DNA of 15,305 nt from Lachnospiraceae bacterium (lineage in GTDB: Bacteria > Bacillota_A > Clostridia > Lachnospirales > Lachnospiraceae). The notes under the pieces were generated by a model. The model ran no database searches. It was not told where the DNA came from and worked only from the letters and a program-made list of their open reading frames with translations. Of this stretch, positions 1 through 6,416 are shown in pieces (the stretch's first letter is position 1; every line of letters starts with the position of its first letter). The stretch is taken from positions 1 through 15,305 of the forward strand of contig JAFXWR010000174.1 in assembly GCA_017542725.1 (NCBI GenBank), given 5' to 3'. A program made the translations under genes and the position numbers.

Positions 1-1027
1 CATATTTATTATAAATATTTCTAACGAATGCCTTTTCTAAAATTATGAATGCACATATAAGCATTGCCCATAATATATAATTAAACTTAAATCCATGCCA
101 TAGCCCTGTCACAAGCCATACTATTATAAGATTTATTGACTGCCTAAATATATTTTTGTTTTCAAAATTGCCACCAAGTGGTATGTAAATATAATCTCTG
201 AAGAAGTGTCCAAGAGTTATGTGCCACCTTCTCCAAAACTCTGATATTGATTTTGAGCAAAACGGTAGGTCGAAATTTACAGGCAAATCCATTCCCATCA
301 CATTTGCAAGACCTATAGCCATAAGTGAATAACCGGCAAAATCAAAATAAAGTCTCATTGTATAACTATACATACCTACCCAGGCCGTCAAAATAGATAT
401 GCTATCAAAACCATAGACATTTATCTGATTAACTATATAAGATATGTTATCTGATAGCAGAGATTTTAATGCTAGACCTATAGAAAAATAAAATAATCCG
501 TTTAAGCATCGTTCCTTTGAAATATCTTTATTATTACATTTCGAAATATAATAATCATATCTAGTTATTGGTCCAGACAAAATCTTTGGAAAATATAAAA
601 TATAGCTTATGAAATTAATGAAGCTGAATTGCTCTTTATCGCAGTTCAGACTACAAGAATCAACCAATACAGATATAAAATGGAATATATAGAAACTTAA
701 TCCAAGAGGAATATTTTTAGTAACCAAATTGGATTTAAATATACACAAAATGATAATATTAAATGCAACTGAAAAAATAGTTAAAAATTTAGATTTTTTA
801 TTATTCGCATTATTATATTTAAATATGTAATAGCAAAAAACATAATTTAGAATGGTAAGTATAAAAAGTATTGCTATATTTATAGGATTATTGAAATTAC
901 CAATAACATAAAACAAAATACTATATAATAAAATTATAGTATTTTTAAACTTTAAATCCGCAGCAAAATAAGACAGCAAAAATGCAGATAGAAAAAATAA
1001 TATGAAGTTATTAGTATTAAACGGCAT
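1..1027 (-). CDS. MBOAT family O-acyltransferase (AlgI/DltB type), C-terminus cut by window edge
   Basis: The reading frame is open from 1027 to the window edge: 342 residues are visible and the C-terminus is missing. It is a polytopic membrane protein starting MPFNTNNFILFFLSAFLL. Residues about 264-286 carry the MBOAT signature FWRRWHITLGHFFRDYIYIP followed by LGGN (His269). A second block, VTGLWHGF, holds the conserved family histidine at about His311. The family moves acyl groups across or at the membrane onto extracytoplasmic polymers such as polysaccharide or teichoic acid; the acceptor cannot be told here. An SGNH/AlgJ-like partner often lies next to such genes, which would be off the left edge. 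Two ATGs are possible, at 1033 and 1027. I prefer 1027 because AGGAG is 9 nt upstream of it but only 3 nt from 1033. The start overlaps the end of the flavoprotein gene by 11 bp, so translational coupling is likely. Confidence 0.9.
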   Translation of the reverse strand, partial: MPFNTNNFILFFLSAFLLSYFAADLKFKNTIILLYSILFYVIGNFNNPINIAILFILTILNYVFCYYIFKYNNANNKKSKFLTIFSVAFNIIILCIFKSNLVTKNIPLGLSFYIFHFISVLVDSCSLNCDKEQFSFINFISYILYFPKILSGPITRYDYYISKCNNKDISKERCLNGLFYFSIGLALKSLLSDNISYIVNQINVYGFDSISILTAWVGMYSYTMRLYFDFAGYSLMAIGLANVMGMDLPVNFDLPFCSKSISEFWRRWHITLGHFFRDYIYIPLGGNFENKNIFRQSINLIIVWLVTGLWHGFKFNYILWAMLICAFIILEKAFVRNIYNKY

Positions 1028-2336
1028 TTGCATTATCTCCTGCGGCGAAACCCGTAGAGCAAGCTATTTGCATATTGAAACCACCTGTCAAAGCATCTAC
1101 ATCCAAAACTTCTCCAGCAAAATATAGCCCTTTCACTTTCTTGCTCTCCATTGTCTTTGGATTTATCTCTTTGACGTCAATACCACCACGGGTTATGATT
1201 GATTCATTAAAACCTCTTAAACTTTCAATTGTTAGTCTAAAATCTTTCAAAAGTTCAATGATCTCTTTTCTTAATTGCTTGCCAACTTCAGATACTTTTA
1301 TATCTTCAGTTGTAGATATATTATTTTCTTTCAGTTTCTTTTCACTTTCATCCAATCTATTTATGAATACTTCAACCATAGAAGCCGGCAACAGTTTTTC
1401 GATAATTGATTTTAGTTTTTTATTATTGTTCTCTTCAAACTCTCTTAGTATTCTTGCATCAAGTTGCTCTTTGTTTAGTGCAGGTTTTAAATCAATGGAT
1501 ATTATTTTACCTTCTACATCTCCTACAAAACAACTCGCAGATAAAACGACAGGTCCACTTACACCAAAATGAGTAAATAACAATTCACCAAAATCTTCAT
1601 ATAATGCCTTGTTTGGACTATTTATGTCAAAAATTTTAATAGAAATATTTTTTAATGTCAGGCCCTGCATAGACTTACAATCATTTAATTCTTTTATATT
1701 GAATGGGACAAGTGATGGCAATTGCTTTATTACATTTATGGATAAGTCTTTTGCAAATTTATAGCCATCGCCAGTGGAGCCGGTGGATGGATAAGAGAGA
1801 CCGCCAGTGGCAATGATTACTTTGTCGGCAATAATTTTTTCTCCATTATTGGTTGTAACTAAAAACCCTGTTGGTTCGCAATGCTCGCCCCTACTAGTTA
1901 AATTAATACTTTTGACCTCAGTATTTAATTTAATTTTTACTCCTACTTCTTTTAGCGCACGCTTAATAGCATCTATTACATCATAGGACTTGTCACTTAC
2001 CGGAAATACCCTGTTGCCTCTTTCGACTTTTAGAGGGCATCCGTAATCTTCTATCATTTTTTTTAAGTCTTCATTTGAAAATTCGGAAAAGGCTGAATAT
2101 AAAAACTTAGAGTTTCTCACTACATTTTTAAAAAACTCATCTCTATCACAATTATTTGTGATATTGCAGCGACCTTTGCCTGCGATAAACATTTTTTTAC
2201 CGAGTTTCTCATTTTTTTCCAATAATAAAACTTGAGAAGGCACTTTAACCTTCTCAACATTATTGCTATTTTGTTTTGATGCGGCAATTGCAGCAAGCAT
2301 GCCTGCTGGGCCGCCACCTACTATTACAATTTTCAT
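1017..2336 (-). CDS. BaiN/HI0933 (YhiN)-type NAD(P)/FAD-dependent flavoprotein with two palindrome-encoded insertions
   Basis: 439 residues. The N-terminus has a Rossmann FAD-binding motif (VGGGPAGM, residues 6-13). GKKMFIAGKGRCNITN at about 46-61 is the hallmark of the HI0933/YhiN/BaiN family, and IIATGGLSYPSTGSTGDG (174-191) and GLYFAGEVLDVDALTGGFN (403-421) complete the FAD-binding core. The family is a soluble flavin oxidoreductase; BaiN of bile-acid-metabolising clostridia belongs here, but substrate cannot be inferred for this copy. Family members are, from memory, about 400-415 residues. The extra length sits mainly at two places: residues 21-35 between helix A and beta strand 2, and residues 147-157 (TSRGEHCEPTG) in the mid-region. 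Both coincide with inverted repeats in the DNA. I see no Shine-Dalgarno sequence before the ATG at 2336; a palindrome cluster lies just upstream. The frame is intact and the motifs complete, so the protein is probably functional. Confidence 0.93.
   Translation of the reverse strand: MKIVIVGGGPAGMLAAIAASKQNSNNVEKVKVPSQVLLLEKNEKLGKKMFIAGKGRCNITNNCDRDEFFKNVVRNSKFLYSAFSEFSNEDLKKMIEDYGCPLKVERGNRVFPVSDKSYDVIDAIKRALKEVGVKIKLNTEVKSINLTSRGEHCEPTGFLVTTNNGEKIIADKVIIATGGLSYPSTGSTGDGYKFAKDLSINVIKQLPSLVPFNIKELNDCKSMQGLTLKNISIKIFDINSPNKALYEDFGELLFTHFGVSGPVVLSASCFVGDVEGKIISIDLKPALNKEQLDARILREFEENNNKKLKSIIEKLLPASMVEVFINRLDESEKKLKENNISTTEDIKVSEVGKQLRKEIIELLKDFRLTIESLRGFNESIITRGGIDVKEINPKTMESKKVKGLYFAGEVLDVDALTGGFNMQIACSTGFAAGDNANAV
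1873..1894 (-). repeat. GTAGGGG palindrome copy A, inside the baiN-like gene
   Basis: The plus strand reads GGTTCGC, AAT, GCTCGCCCCTAC. It shares 19 nt (TCGCAATGCTCGCCCCTAC) with copy B1, which lies 475 bp away just upstream of the same gene. Read in frame it encodes the SRGEHCEP part of residues 147-157, apparently an inserted loop. Confidence 0.75.
2221..2264. repeat. Second palindrome inside the baiN-like gene, different sequence family
   Basis: Perfect 9-bp arms TTGAGAAGG (2232-2240) and CCTTCTCAA (2249-2257) enclose an 8-nt loop. Outer arms AATAAT (2221-2226) and ATTATT (2259-2264) also pair across an internal bulge. It encodes about residues 25-40, where the protein is roughly ten residues longer than I expect for the family. 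No sequence similarity to the GTAGGGG family is seen. Confidence 0.65.
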
Positions 2337-2346
2337 ATATATATTC

Positions 2347-2369
2347 GGGCTCGCAATGCTCGCCCCTAC
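2347..2369 (-). repeat. GTAGGGG palindrome copy B1 in a tandem cluster
   Basis: The plus strand reads GGGCTCGCA then ATGCTCGCCCCTAC; the arms pair except for two central mismatches. It sits 11 bp upstream of the baiN-like ATG, where a ribosome binding site would be expected, and is nearly identical to copy A. Confidence 0.75.
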
Positions 2370-2372
2370 AAT

Positions 2373-2390
2373 GGTGTTATTCGCCCCTAC
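2373..2390 (-). repeat. GTAGGGG palindrome copy B2, degenerate
   Basis: The minus strand begins GTAGGGGCGAATAACACC. Only about four base pairs (GGTG / CGCC, one wobble) remain, so it looks like a decayed or partial copy lying between B1 and B3. Confidence 0.5.
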
Positions 2391-2392
2391 GC

Positions 2393-2417
2393 GGTACGAC
2401 AGAATGTCGTCCCCTAC
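2393..2417 (-). repeat. GTAGGGG palindrome copy B3, supplies the stop codon of the 156-residue gene
   Basis: Perfect arms ACGACA / TGTCGT with a GAA loop are flanked by GG and CCCC with one mismatch. The stem sequence matches copy E near tuf. The TAG in its GTAGGGG end (2416-2414) is the stop codon of the upstream 156-residue gene. Confidence 0.75.
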
Positions 2418-2884
2418 AGTAATTCAGTTTGCTCAGCTTGTGTTGATTCATTTGTTGTGGTTTCATCAGTTACTTGTTCTTCTACTGTTGGCTCTTCATC
2501 TTTTATTGGGACATGCAGAGTGCAAGCCATAAGTATTATTTTATTGTACTCTTCTTCTGGGTTAAGGTTCTTTTCTAATAATTTTTGTTTGTATTCTTTC
2601 CAATACAATTTTCTCTCACTCTCTATAACTTCTGTTGCCTTTGAAAAATCAGCATCAAGTCTAAAGTCAATAGGAAGTCTATAATGAAAAACACATTTGC
2701 CAAATATGTCCAAATCTGCAGCCATATTTGTGAGCTCAGCAACTCCAAGTTTTTTTGCCTCTTTTATCAATTCTTCCGTGATATTGCTTTCGGAATTCAC
2801 ACTTGTAGTCGCAAAAAGTCTATCTATGTATTTTTTTATAGTTTCTTTTCTTTCAGCAATTTTTCTTAATTCTCTATCTTCCAT
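2414..2884 (-). CDS. Hypothetical 156-residue acidic protein, unknown function
   Basis: I do not recognise this family. It is predicted soluble, with no signal peptide or membrane segment. Residues 1-30 are charged and helical-looking (MEDRELRKIAERKETIKKYI). The middle (about 35-125) is mixed, with a DFSKATEVIESERKLYWKEY stretch that looks like an amphipathic helix. The last 25 residues are a low-complexity acidic Thr/Glu tail. The start at 2884 is supported by AGAGGG about 7 nt upstream. It begins 19 bp after the stop of the LYT-SpoIIE phosphatase gene, so it is probably in the same transcript and could be a partner of it, though that is inference only. The stop codon TAG is the TAG inside the GTAGGGG end of a palindromic repeat, so the present C-terminus may have been set by that insertion. 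Confidence 0.75.
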   Translation of the reverse strand: MEDRELRKIAERKETIKKYIDRLFATTSVNSESNITEELIKEAKKLGVAELTNMAADLDIFGKCVFHYRLPIDFRLDADFSKATEVIESERKLYWKEYKQKLLEKNLNPEEEYNKIILMACTLHVPIKDEEPTVEEQVTDETTTNESTQAEQTELL

Positions 2885-2903
2885 TTAATCCCTCTTTATT
2901 CTT

Positions 2904-4958
2904 TTAAACATTTCCTACTTTTAAATAATCATTAAATATAAACCCAAGCATAGTGATATCATCAAATTGTTCTTCGCCATTTGCAAAGTCAGCTACATCC
3001 TGCCTTATCATCGGCAAAAGCTCTTTAAATGCAACATTCTTATTTTCATTTAATACATTTACCAATCTAACTATACCATATTGCTCTTTTTTATCATTAA
3101 TCGCCTCTGGAACTCCATCAGTGTATACAAATATTCTATCGCCAGGGTTTAACTTAAGATAATATTCTTTAGTTTGCATTCCTTCAATCGCTGCTAGTGG
3201 CAGTGAGTGGTCATCTCTTAACACTTCATATTCTCCATTTTCCCTAAGTAAAATTGGAAACTCATGCCCAGCATTTGCACAAACCATCTCGCCATTCTTT
3301 AGATCTATTATACCAACCCATGCAGTTACAAACATTTCAGCATCATTGCCTTCACATAGAAAGTCATTGACCTTATTTAAAATTTCTGTAGAAGAAAATT
3401 TCTGTTCAGCAAAATTTCTTATCGCTGTCTTACTTCTCATCATAAAGAGCGCCGCCGGAACTCCTTTTCCTGACACATCTGCTATAACCAACACAAACCT
3501 ACTCTCATCCACAAAGAAGAAATCATAGAAATCTCCCCCAACTTCCTTCGCAGCATCCATCAATGCATATATTTCAAATTCACATCTTCCTGGGAAATTG
3601 AAATTTCTTGGCAAAGCAGCCATCTGTATGCTACTTGCAAATTCCAATTCTTGTGCAATTCTCTTTTCAGTAGCGCTAATATATCCCTTTAATGCTTCAA
3701 CTGTATCATTGATATCATCTGACAATGATGCAAACTCTGTAGAACTTCTAACATTAACTACTTCATTTAAATCTCCTTCTGTGATTTTTGCCAAAGAAGT
3801 ATTTATTCTATCTATTTTATCAACAACAATCATCTTTGCTATAAATGATACTAAGAAGAACACTACTGTAAATAAGAGAATGTTGGATAGTGCATTTTCA
3901 TAGGCTTGAGCATCTCTATATCTGTAAATATCTTTTTCCGGCATTATAACTATAAGTTTATTTCCATCATTTAGACGCTTAATCTTGCAAAGTGAATTGC
4001 CTCCAAAAACTTTAAATGTAAAAAAACCTGACTGCTCTTTTGATTTAAGGAATTCAACCACATTTTTATCAAGAGTGTGCCATTTATTATTTCCTTTATA
4101 GATATAGCCCTCATCATCATATATATCAAATATTCCATTAACTCCAACTCTAACTTTTTCTAACAAAACATTTCTATTATATCTATCTTCTATATCTACT
4201 ATTATATCATCTATTTCAGTCTTAGCATACTGATATGCAGTTTTTGTTTGAAGGACATAAGAAATTGCGAAGTTAATTCCTATTACAAGAAACATAACAA
4301 CGAACAATGTCTTTTGAAAAGTACTCGCAATTGGTATTTCTTCTGGCTTTTTTCTAACAAGTGGATTGTGCCAAGTTCCTTCTAAGATAGATAATGCTGA
4401 TGCAGAAAGCGCCATTCCAATCGCTGTAAATACAATCATGGGTACAGCACAGTTACTCACAACATGAAATGCCATCTGCATATCTTCTCTATGAGTAATA
4501 AAAACTACATACATGTGAAATACTTCTGTAGTAGCACCAACAAAGAAAGCATAGACTGTATTTGGTTTTTGTCCTTTAAATACATATTTATTCATTATCA
4601 AAGGTAAAAAACCAGCGAGGCAAGTCGATACACTACATGCAATTCTTGTATATGAACCAACTCCAAAATATGTTCCAGCTATATATCTCTCAATTCCGCC
4701 TATCAAACCTGCTATAATTCCTGATACTGGATGGAAGAAGAATCCTGCAGCAAGAGGTCCTATATCACGAACATTCAACATCATTTCATGATAATCTACG
4801 CCAAAATGTGTAGACAAAACTGACCCAATGCCATATAAAACACCGATAATCGTTATAGACGATGGCTTAAGCCTTTTATCGTGTGTCATATACCAAATAA
4901 AAATAGTAAATATGACATACAATAATGTTAATCCCAACATTTTTGCAATAATAATCAT
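2904..4958 (-). CDS. Membrane PP2C phosphatase: 5TM-5TMR_LYT sensor, extracytoplasmic domain, HAMP, SpoIIE
   Basis: 684 residues. The N-terminal region (about 1-195) is a multi-helix membrane domain with the LytS-like 5TM-5TMR_LYT pattern NVRDIGPLAAGFFFHPVSG, then GLIGGIERYIAG. A further helix (about 216-236), an extracytoplasmic segment (about 237-355) and another helix (356-379) follow. Next come a HAMP linker (about 380-430) and a SpoIIE/PP2C phosphatase domain (about 440-675). The metal-binding blocks are all present: EVGGDFYDFF (472-481), ADVSGKGVPAALFM (493-506), YTDGVPEA (612-619) and FDDITMLGF (665-673). The family removes phosphate from serine or threonine of STAS anti-sigma antagonists in partner-switching pathways; the target here is unknown. 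AGGAG lies 10 nt before the ATG at 4958. It follows rlmD by 21 bp. The phosphatase domain parallels that of the gene at 6417-8456, but the sensor half is unrelated, so the two probably read different signals. Confidence 0.93.
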   Translation of the reverse strand: MIIIAKMLGLTLLYVIFTIFIWYMTHDKRLKPSSITIIGVLYGIGSVLSTHFGVDYHEMMLNVRDIGPLAAGFFFHPVSGIIAGLIGGIERYIAGTYFGVGSYTRIACSVSTCLAGFLPLIMNKYVFKGQKPNTVYAFFVGATTEVFHMYVVFITHREDMQMAFHVVSNCAVPMIVFTAIGMALSASALSILEGTWHNPLVRKKPEEIPIASTFQKTLFVVMFLVIGINFAISYVLQTKTAYQYAKTEIDDIIVDIEDRYNRNVLLEKVRVGVNGIFDIYDDEGYIYKGNNKWHTLDKNVVEFLKSKEQSGFFTFKVFGGNSLCKIKRLNDGNKLIVIMPEKDIYRYRDAQAYENALSNILLFTVVFFLVSFIAKMIVVDKIDRINTSLAKITEGDLNEVVNVRSSTEFASLSDDINDTVEALKGYISATEKRIAQELEFASSIQMAALPRNFNFPGRCEFEIYALMDAAKEVGGDFYDFFFVDESRFVLVIADVSGKGVPAALFMMRSKTAIRNFAEQKFSSTEILNKVNDFLCEGNDAEMFVTAWVGIIDLKNGEMVCANAGHEFPILLRENGEYEVLRDDHSLPLAAIEGMQTKEYYLKLNPGDRIFVYTDGVPEAINDKKEQYGIVRLVNVLNENKNVAFKELLPMIRQDVADFANGEEQFDDITMLGFIFNDYLKVGNV

Positions 4959-4979
4959 TTTATATCTACTCCTATATGA

Positions 4980-6395
4980 TTAAACATGAATCAAAGACAC
5001 AACTGTCTCAATGTGCATCGTGTGCGGAAACATATCCACATTTACAAACTTTTGTATACTATACTTCTTCTCAATATTACACAATATATCAATATCTCTT
5101 GCAAGTGTAGCTGGGTCACAGCTCACATAAATAATTTTTTTAGGATCAATATCTCTAATCAAGTCTATAGTTGCCTTATCTAAGCCCCTTCGTGGCGGGT
5201 CAACGACAACTGTGTCAAAATTTACTCCCGAAGCATTTGAAGATATGATATCTTTTGTTATTTTTGATGCATCAAGACAGATAAATTTCGCATTTGAAAT
5301 ATTATTAAGTGCGGCATTTGACTTTGCATTCTCAACAGCCTTTTCAACTATTTCTATACCAAGAACATTTCCGACTTTATCTGCTATATATAAAGAAATA
5401 GTTCCTATACCACAATACAAATCAAGTACATTTTCATTGCTAGTAAAAGCAGCATACTCCAAAACTTTGTCATACAAACTTTTTGTCATTTGCATATTTA
5501 CTTGATAAAAACTTTCAGGTGAAATATGATATTTTATATTGCCTATACTATCTTCTATATAACCAGTGCCACGAAGAATTATATTTTTGTTTCCGAAGAG
5601 AACATTAGTATTACTTGTGTTTATATTTAATGTAGATGTGACGAGGGCACGTGAAACTTCGCCCCTACTATATTCTTCTACAATATAATTATCAAATGCT
5701 TTATATAGTTCTAAATTCTTATCATGGTTGTTATCGTTAATGATATATGTGAGACTGATTTCACTTGAGACATTTGCGCATCTAATAAGAACTTCTCTAA
5801 AGACACCTTTATTTGTATTTTCATCATAAACGCTTAGGTTGTATTTAATTATTGCTTCTCTAATGATTTTTAAAATTTCATCCGAGCCTTTAAACCCCGA
5901 AAGACAATCGTCAAATTCTATTATGTGATGAGTCCTTGTAGCGAAAAACCCATAAACAACTTTTCCATCTCTAATTGCAAAGGGAACTTGCATTTTATTT
6001 CTAAATCTATAAGGTGTGTCCATGTCAAGCACACCTTCATAACATTTATTTAAATCTTCAAGGCTAATCTTTCCTATCTTGCTTATAGTATTTAGAACGA
6101 TTTGTTTTTTAAGTTCAATTTGTTTTTTGTAATCAAGGCTTAAAAGTTGGCATCCACCACAACTATTTGAAACATCACACTTTGATCTGACCCTATATTT
6201 TGATTTATTTACAAGATCTAAAGCCTTTGCATAAATTACATTTGTAGTTACTTTTGTGATAACTGCATTGACTCTATCTTCTAAAATTGCATTTTTAACA
6301 AAGAACACTTGCGAATCGACTTTCGCTACACCAAGTCCATCCTTTGTCATATCAATAATGTCTAATTCAATTTTTTCATTTTTACTATATGACAT
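4980..6395 (-). CDS. rlmD: 23S rRNA (uracil-5-)-methyltransferase RlmD/RlmCD (RumA) family
   Basis: 471 residues. Residues 1-60 fit a TRAM RNA-binding domain. A [4Fe-4S] cluster site follows: Cys73, Cys79 and Cys82 in KCDVSNSCGGCQ, with Cys164 as the fourth ligand. The SAM-binding fold has DLYCGIGTISLYIA (325-338) and DPPRRGLD (399-406), and the catalytic cysteine is Cys426 in YVSCDPATLARD. The family makes 5-methyluridine in 23S rRNA (U1939, and U747 too in RlmCD-type enzymes); which one applies here is not decidable by eye. Residues 242-251 (YSRGEVSRAL) are encoded by a GTAGGGG palindrome that appears to be inserted in a loop just before the conserved LNINTSNTNV strand. No clear Shine-Dalgarno sequence precedes the ATG at 6395. 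It sits between two SpoIIE phosphatase genes with gaps of 21 bp on each side, so it is probably co-transcribed with them. Confidence 0.95.
   Translation of the reverse strand: MSYSKNEKIELDIIDMTKDGLGVAKVDSQVFFVKNAILEDRVNAVITKVTTNVIYAKALDLVNKSKYRVRSKCDVSNSCGGCQLLSLDYKKQIELKKQIVLNTISKIGKISLEDLNKCYEGVLDMDTPYRFRNKMQVPFAIRDGKVVYGFFATRTHHIIEFDDCLSGFKGSDEILKIIREAIIKYNLSVYDENTNKGVFREVLIRCANVSSEISLTYIINDNNHDKNLELYKAFDNYIVEEYSRGEVSRALVTSTLNINTSNTNVLFGNKNIILRGTGYIEDSIGNIKYHISPESFYQVNMQMTKSLYDKVLEYAAFTSNENVLDLYCGIGTISLYIADKVGNVLGIEIVEKAVENAKSNAALNNISNAKFICLDASKITKDIISSNASGVNFDTVVVDPPRRGLDKATIDLIRDIDPKKIIYVSCDPATLARDIDILCNIEKKYSIQKFVNVDMFPHTMHIETVVSLIHV
5645..5668 (-). repeat. GTAGGGG palindrome copy C, inside rlmD
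   Basis: The minus strand begins GTAGGGGCGAAG and ends CACGTGCCC. The outer GGGC / GCCC pair and a nested GAA / TTC pair are kept; the rest is imperfect. In frame it encodes SRGEVSRA (residues 243-250), the same Ser-Arg-Gly-Glu reading as copy A. Confidence 0.65.
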
Positions 6396-6416
6396 ATAAT
6401 ATCAAAGGATAATATT

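Noticed and set aside
1075..1572. Long plus-strand open frame opposite the baiN-like gene
   Set aside because: It lies fully antisense to a well-supported gene, is rich in Ser/Phe/Leu from reverse-complement codon bias, and has no recognisable domain. The same applies to the plus-strand frames opposite the SpoIIE, rlmD, CNNM and tuf genes.
2347..2417. CRISPR array
   Set aside because: The three repeat units are palindromic, unequal and nearly adjacent, with no regular unique spacers and no cas genes.
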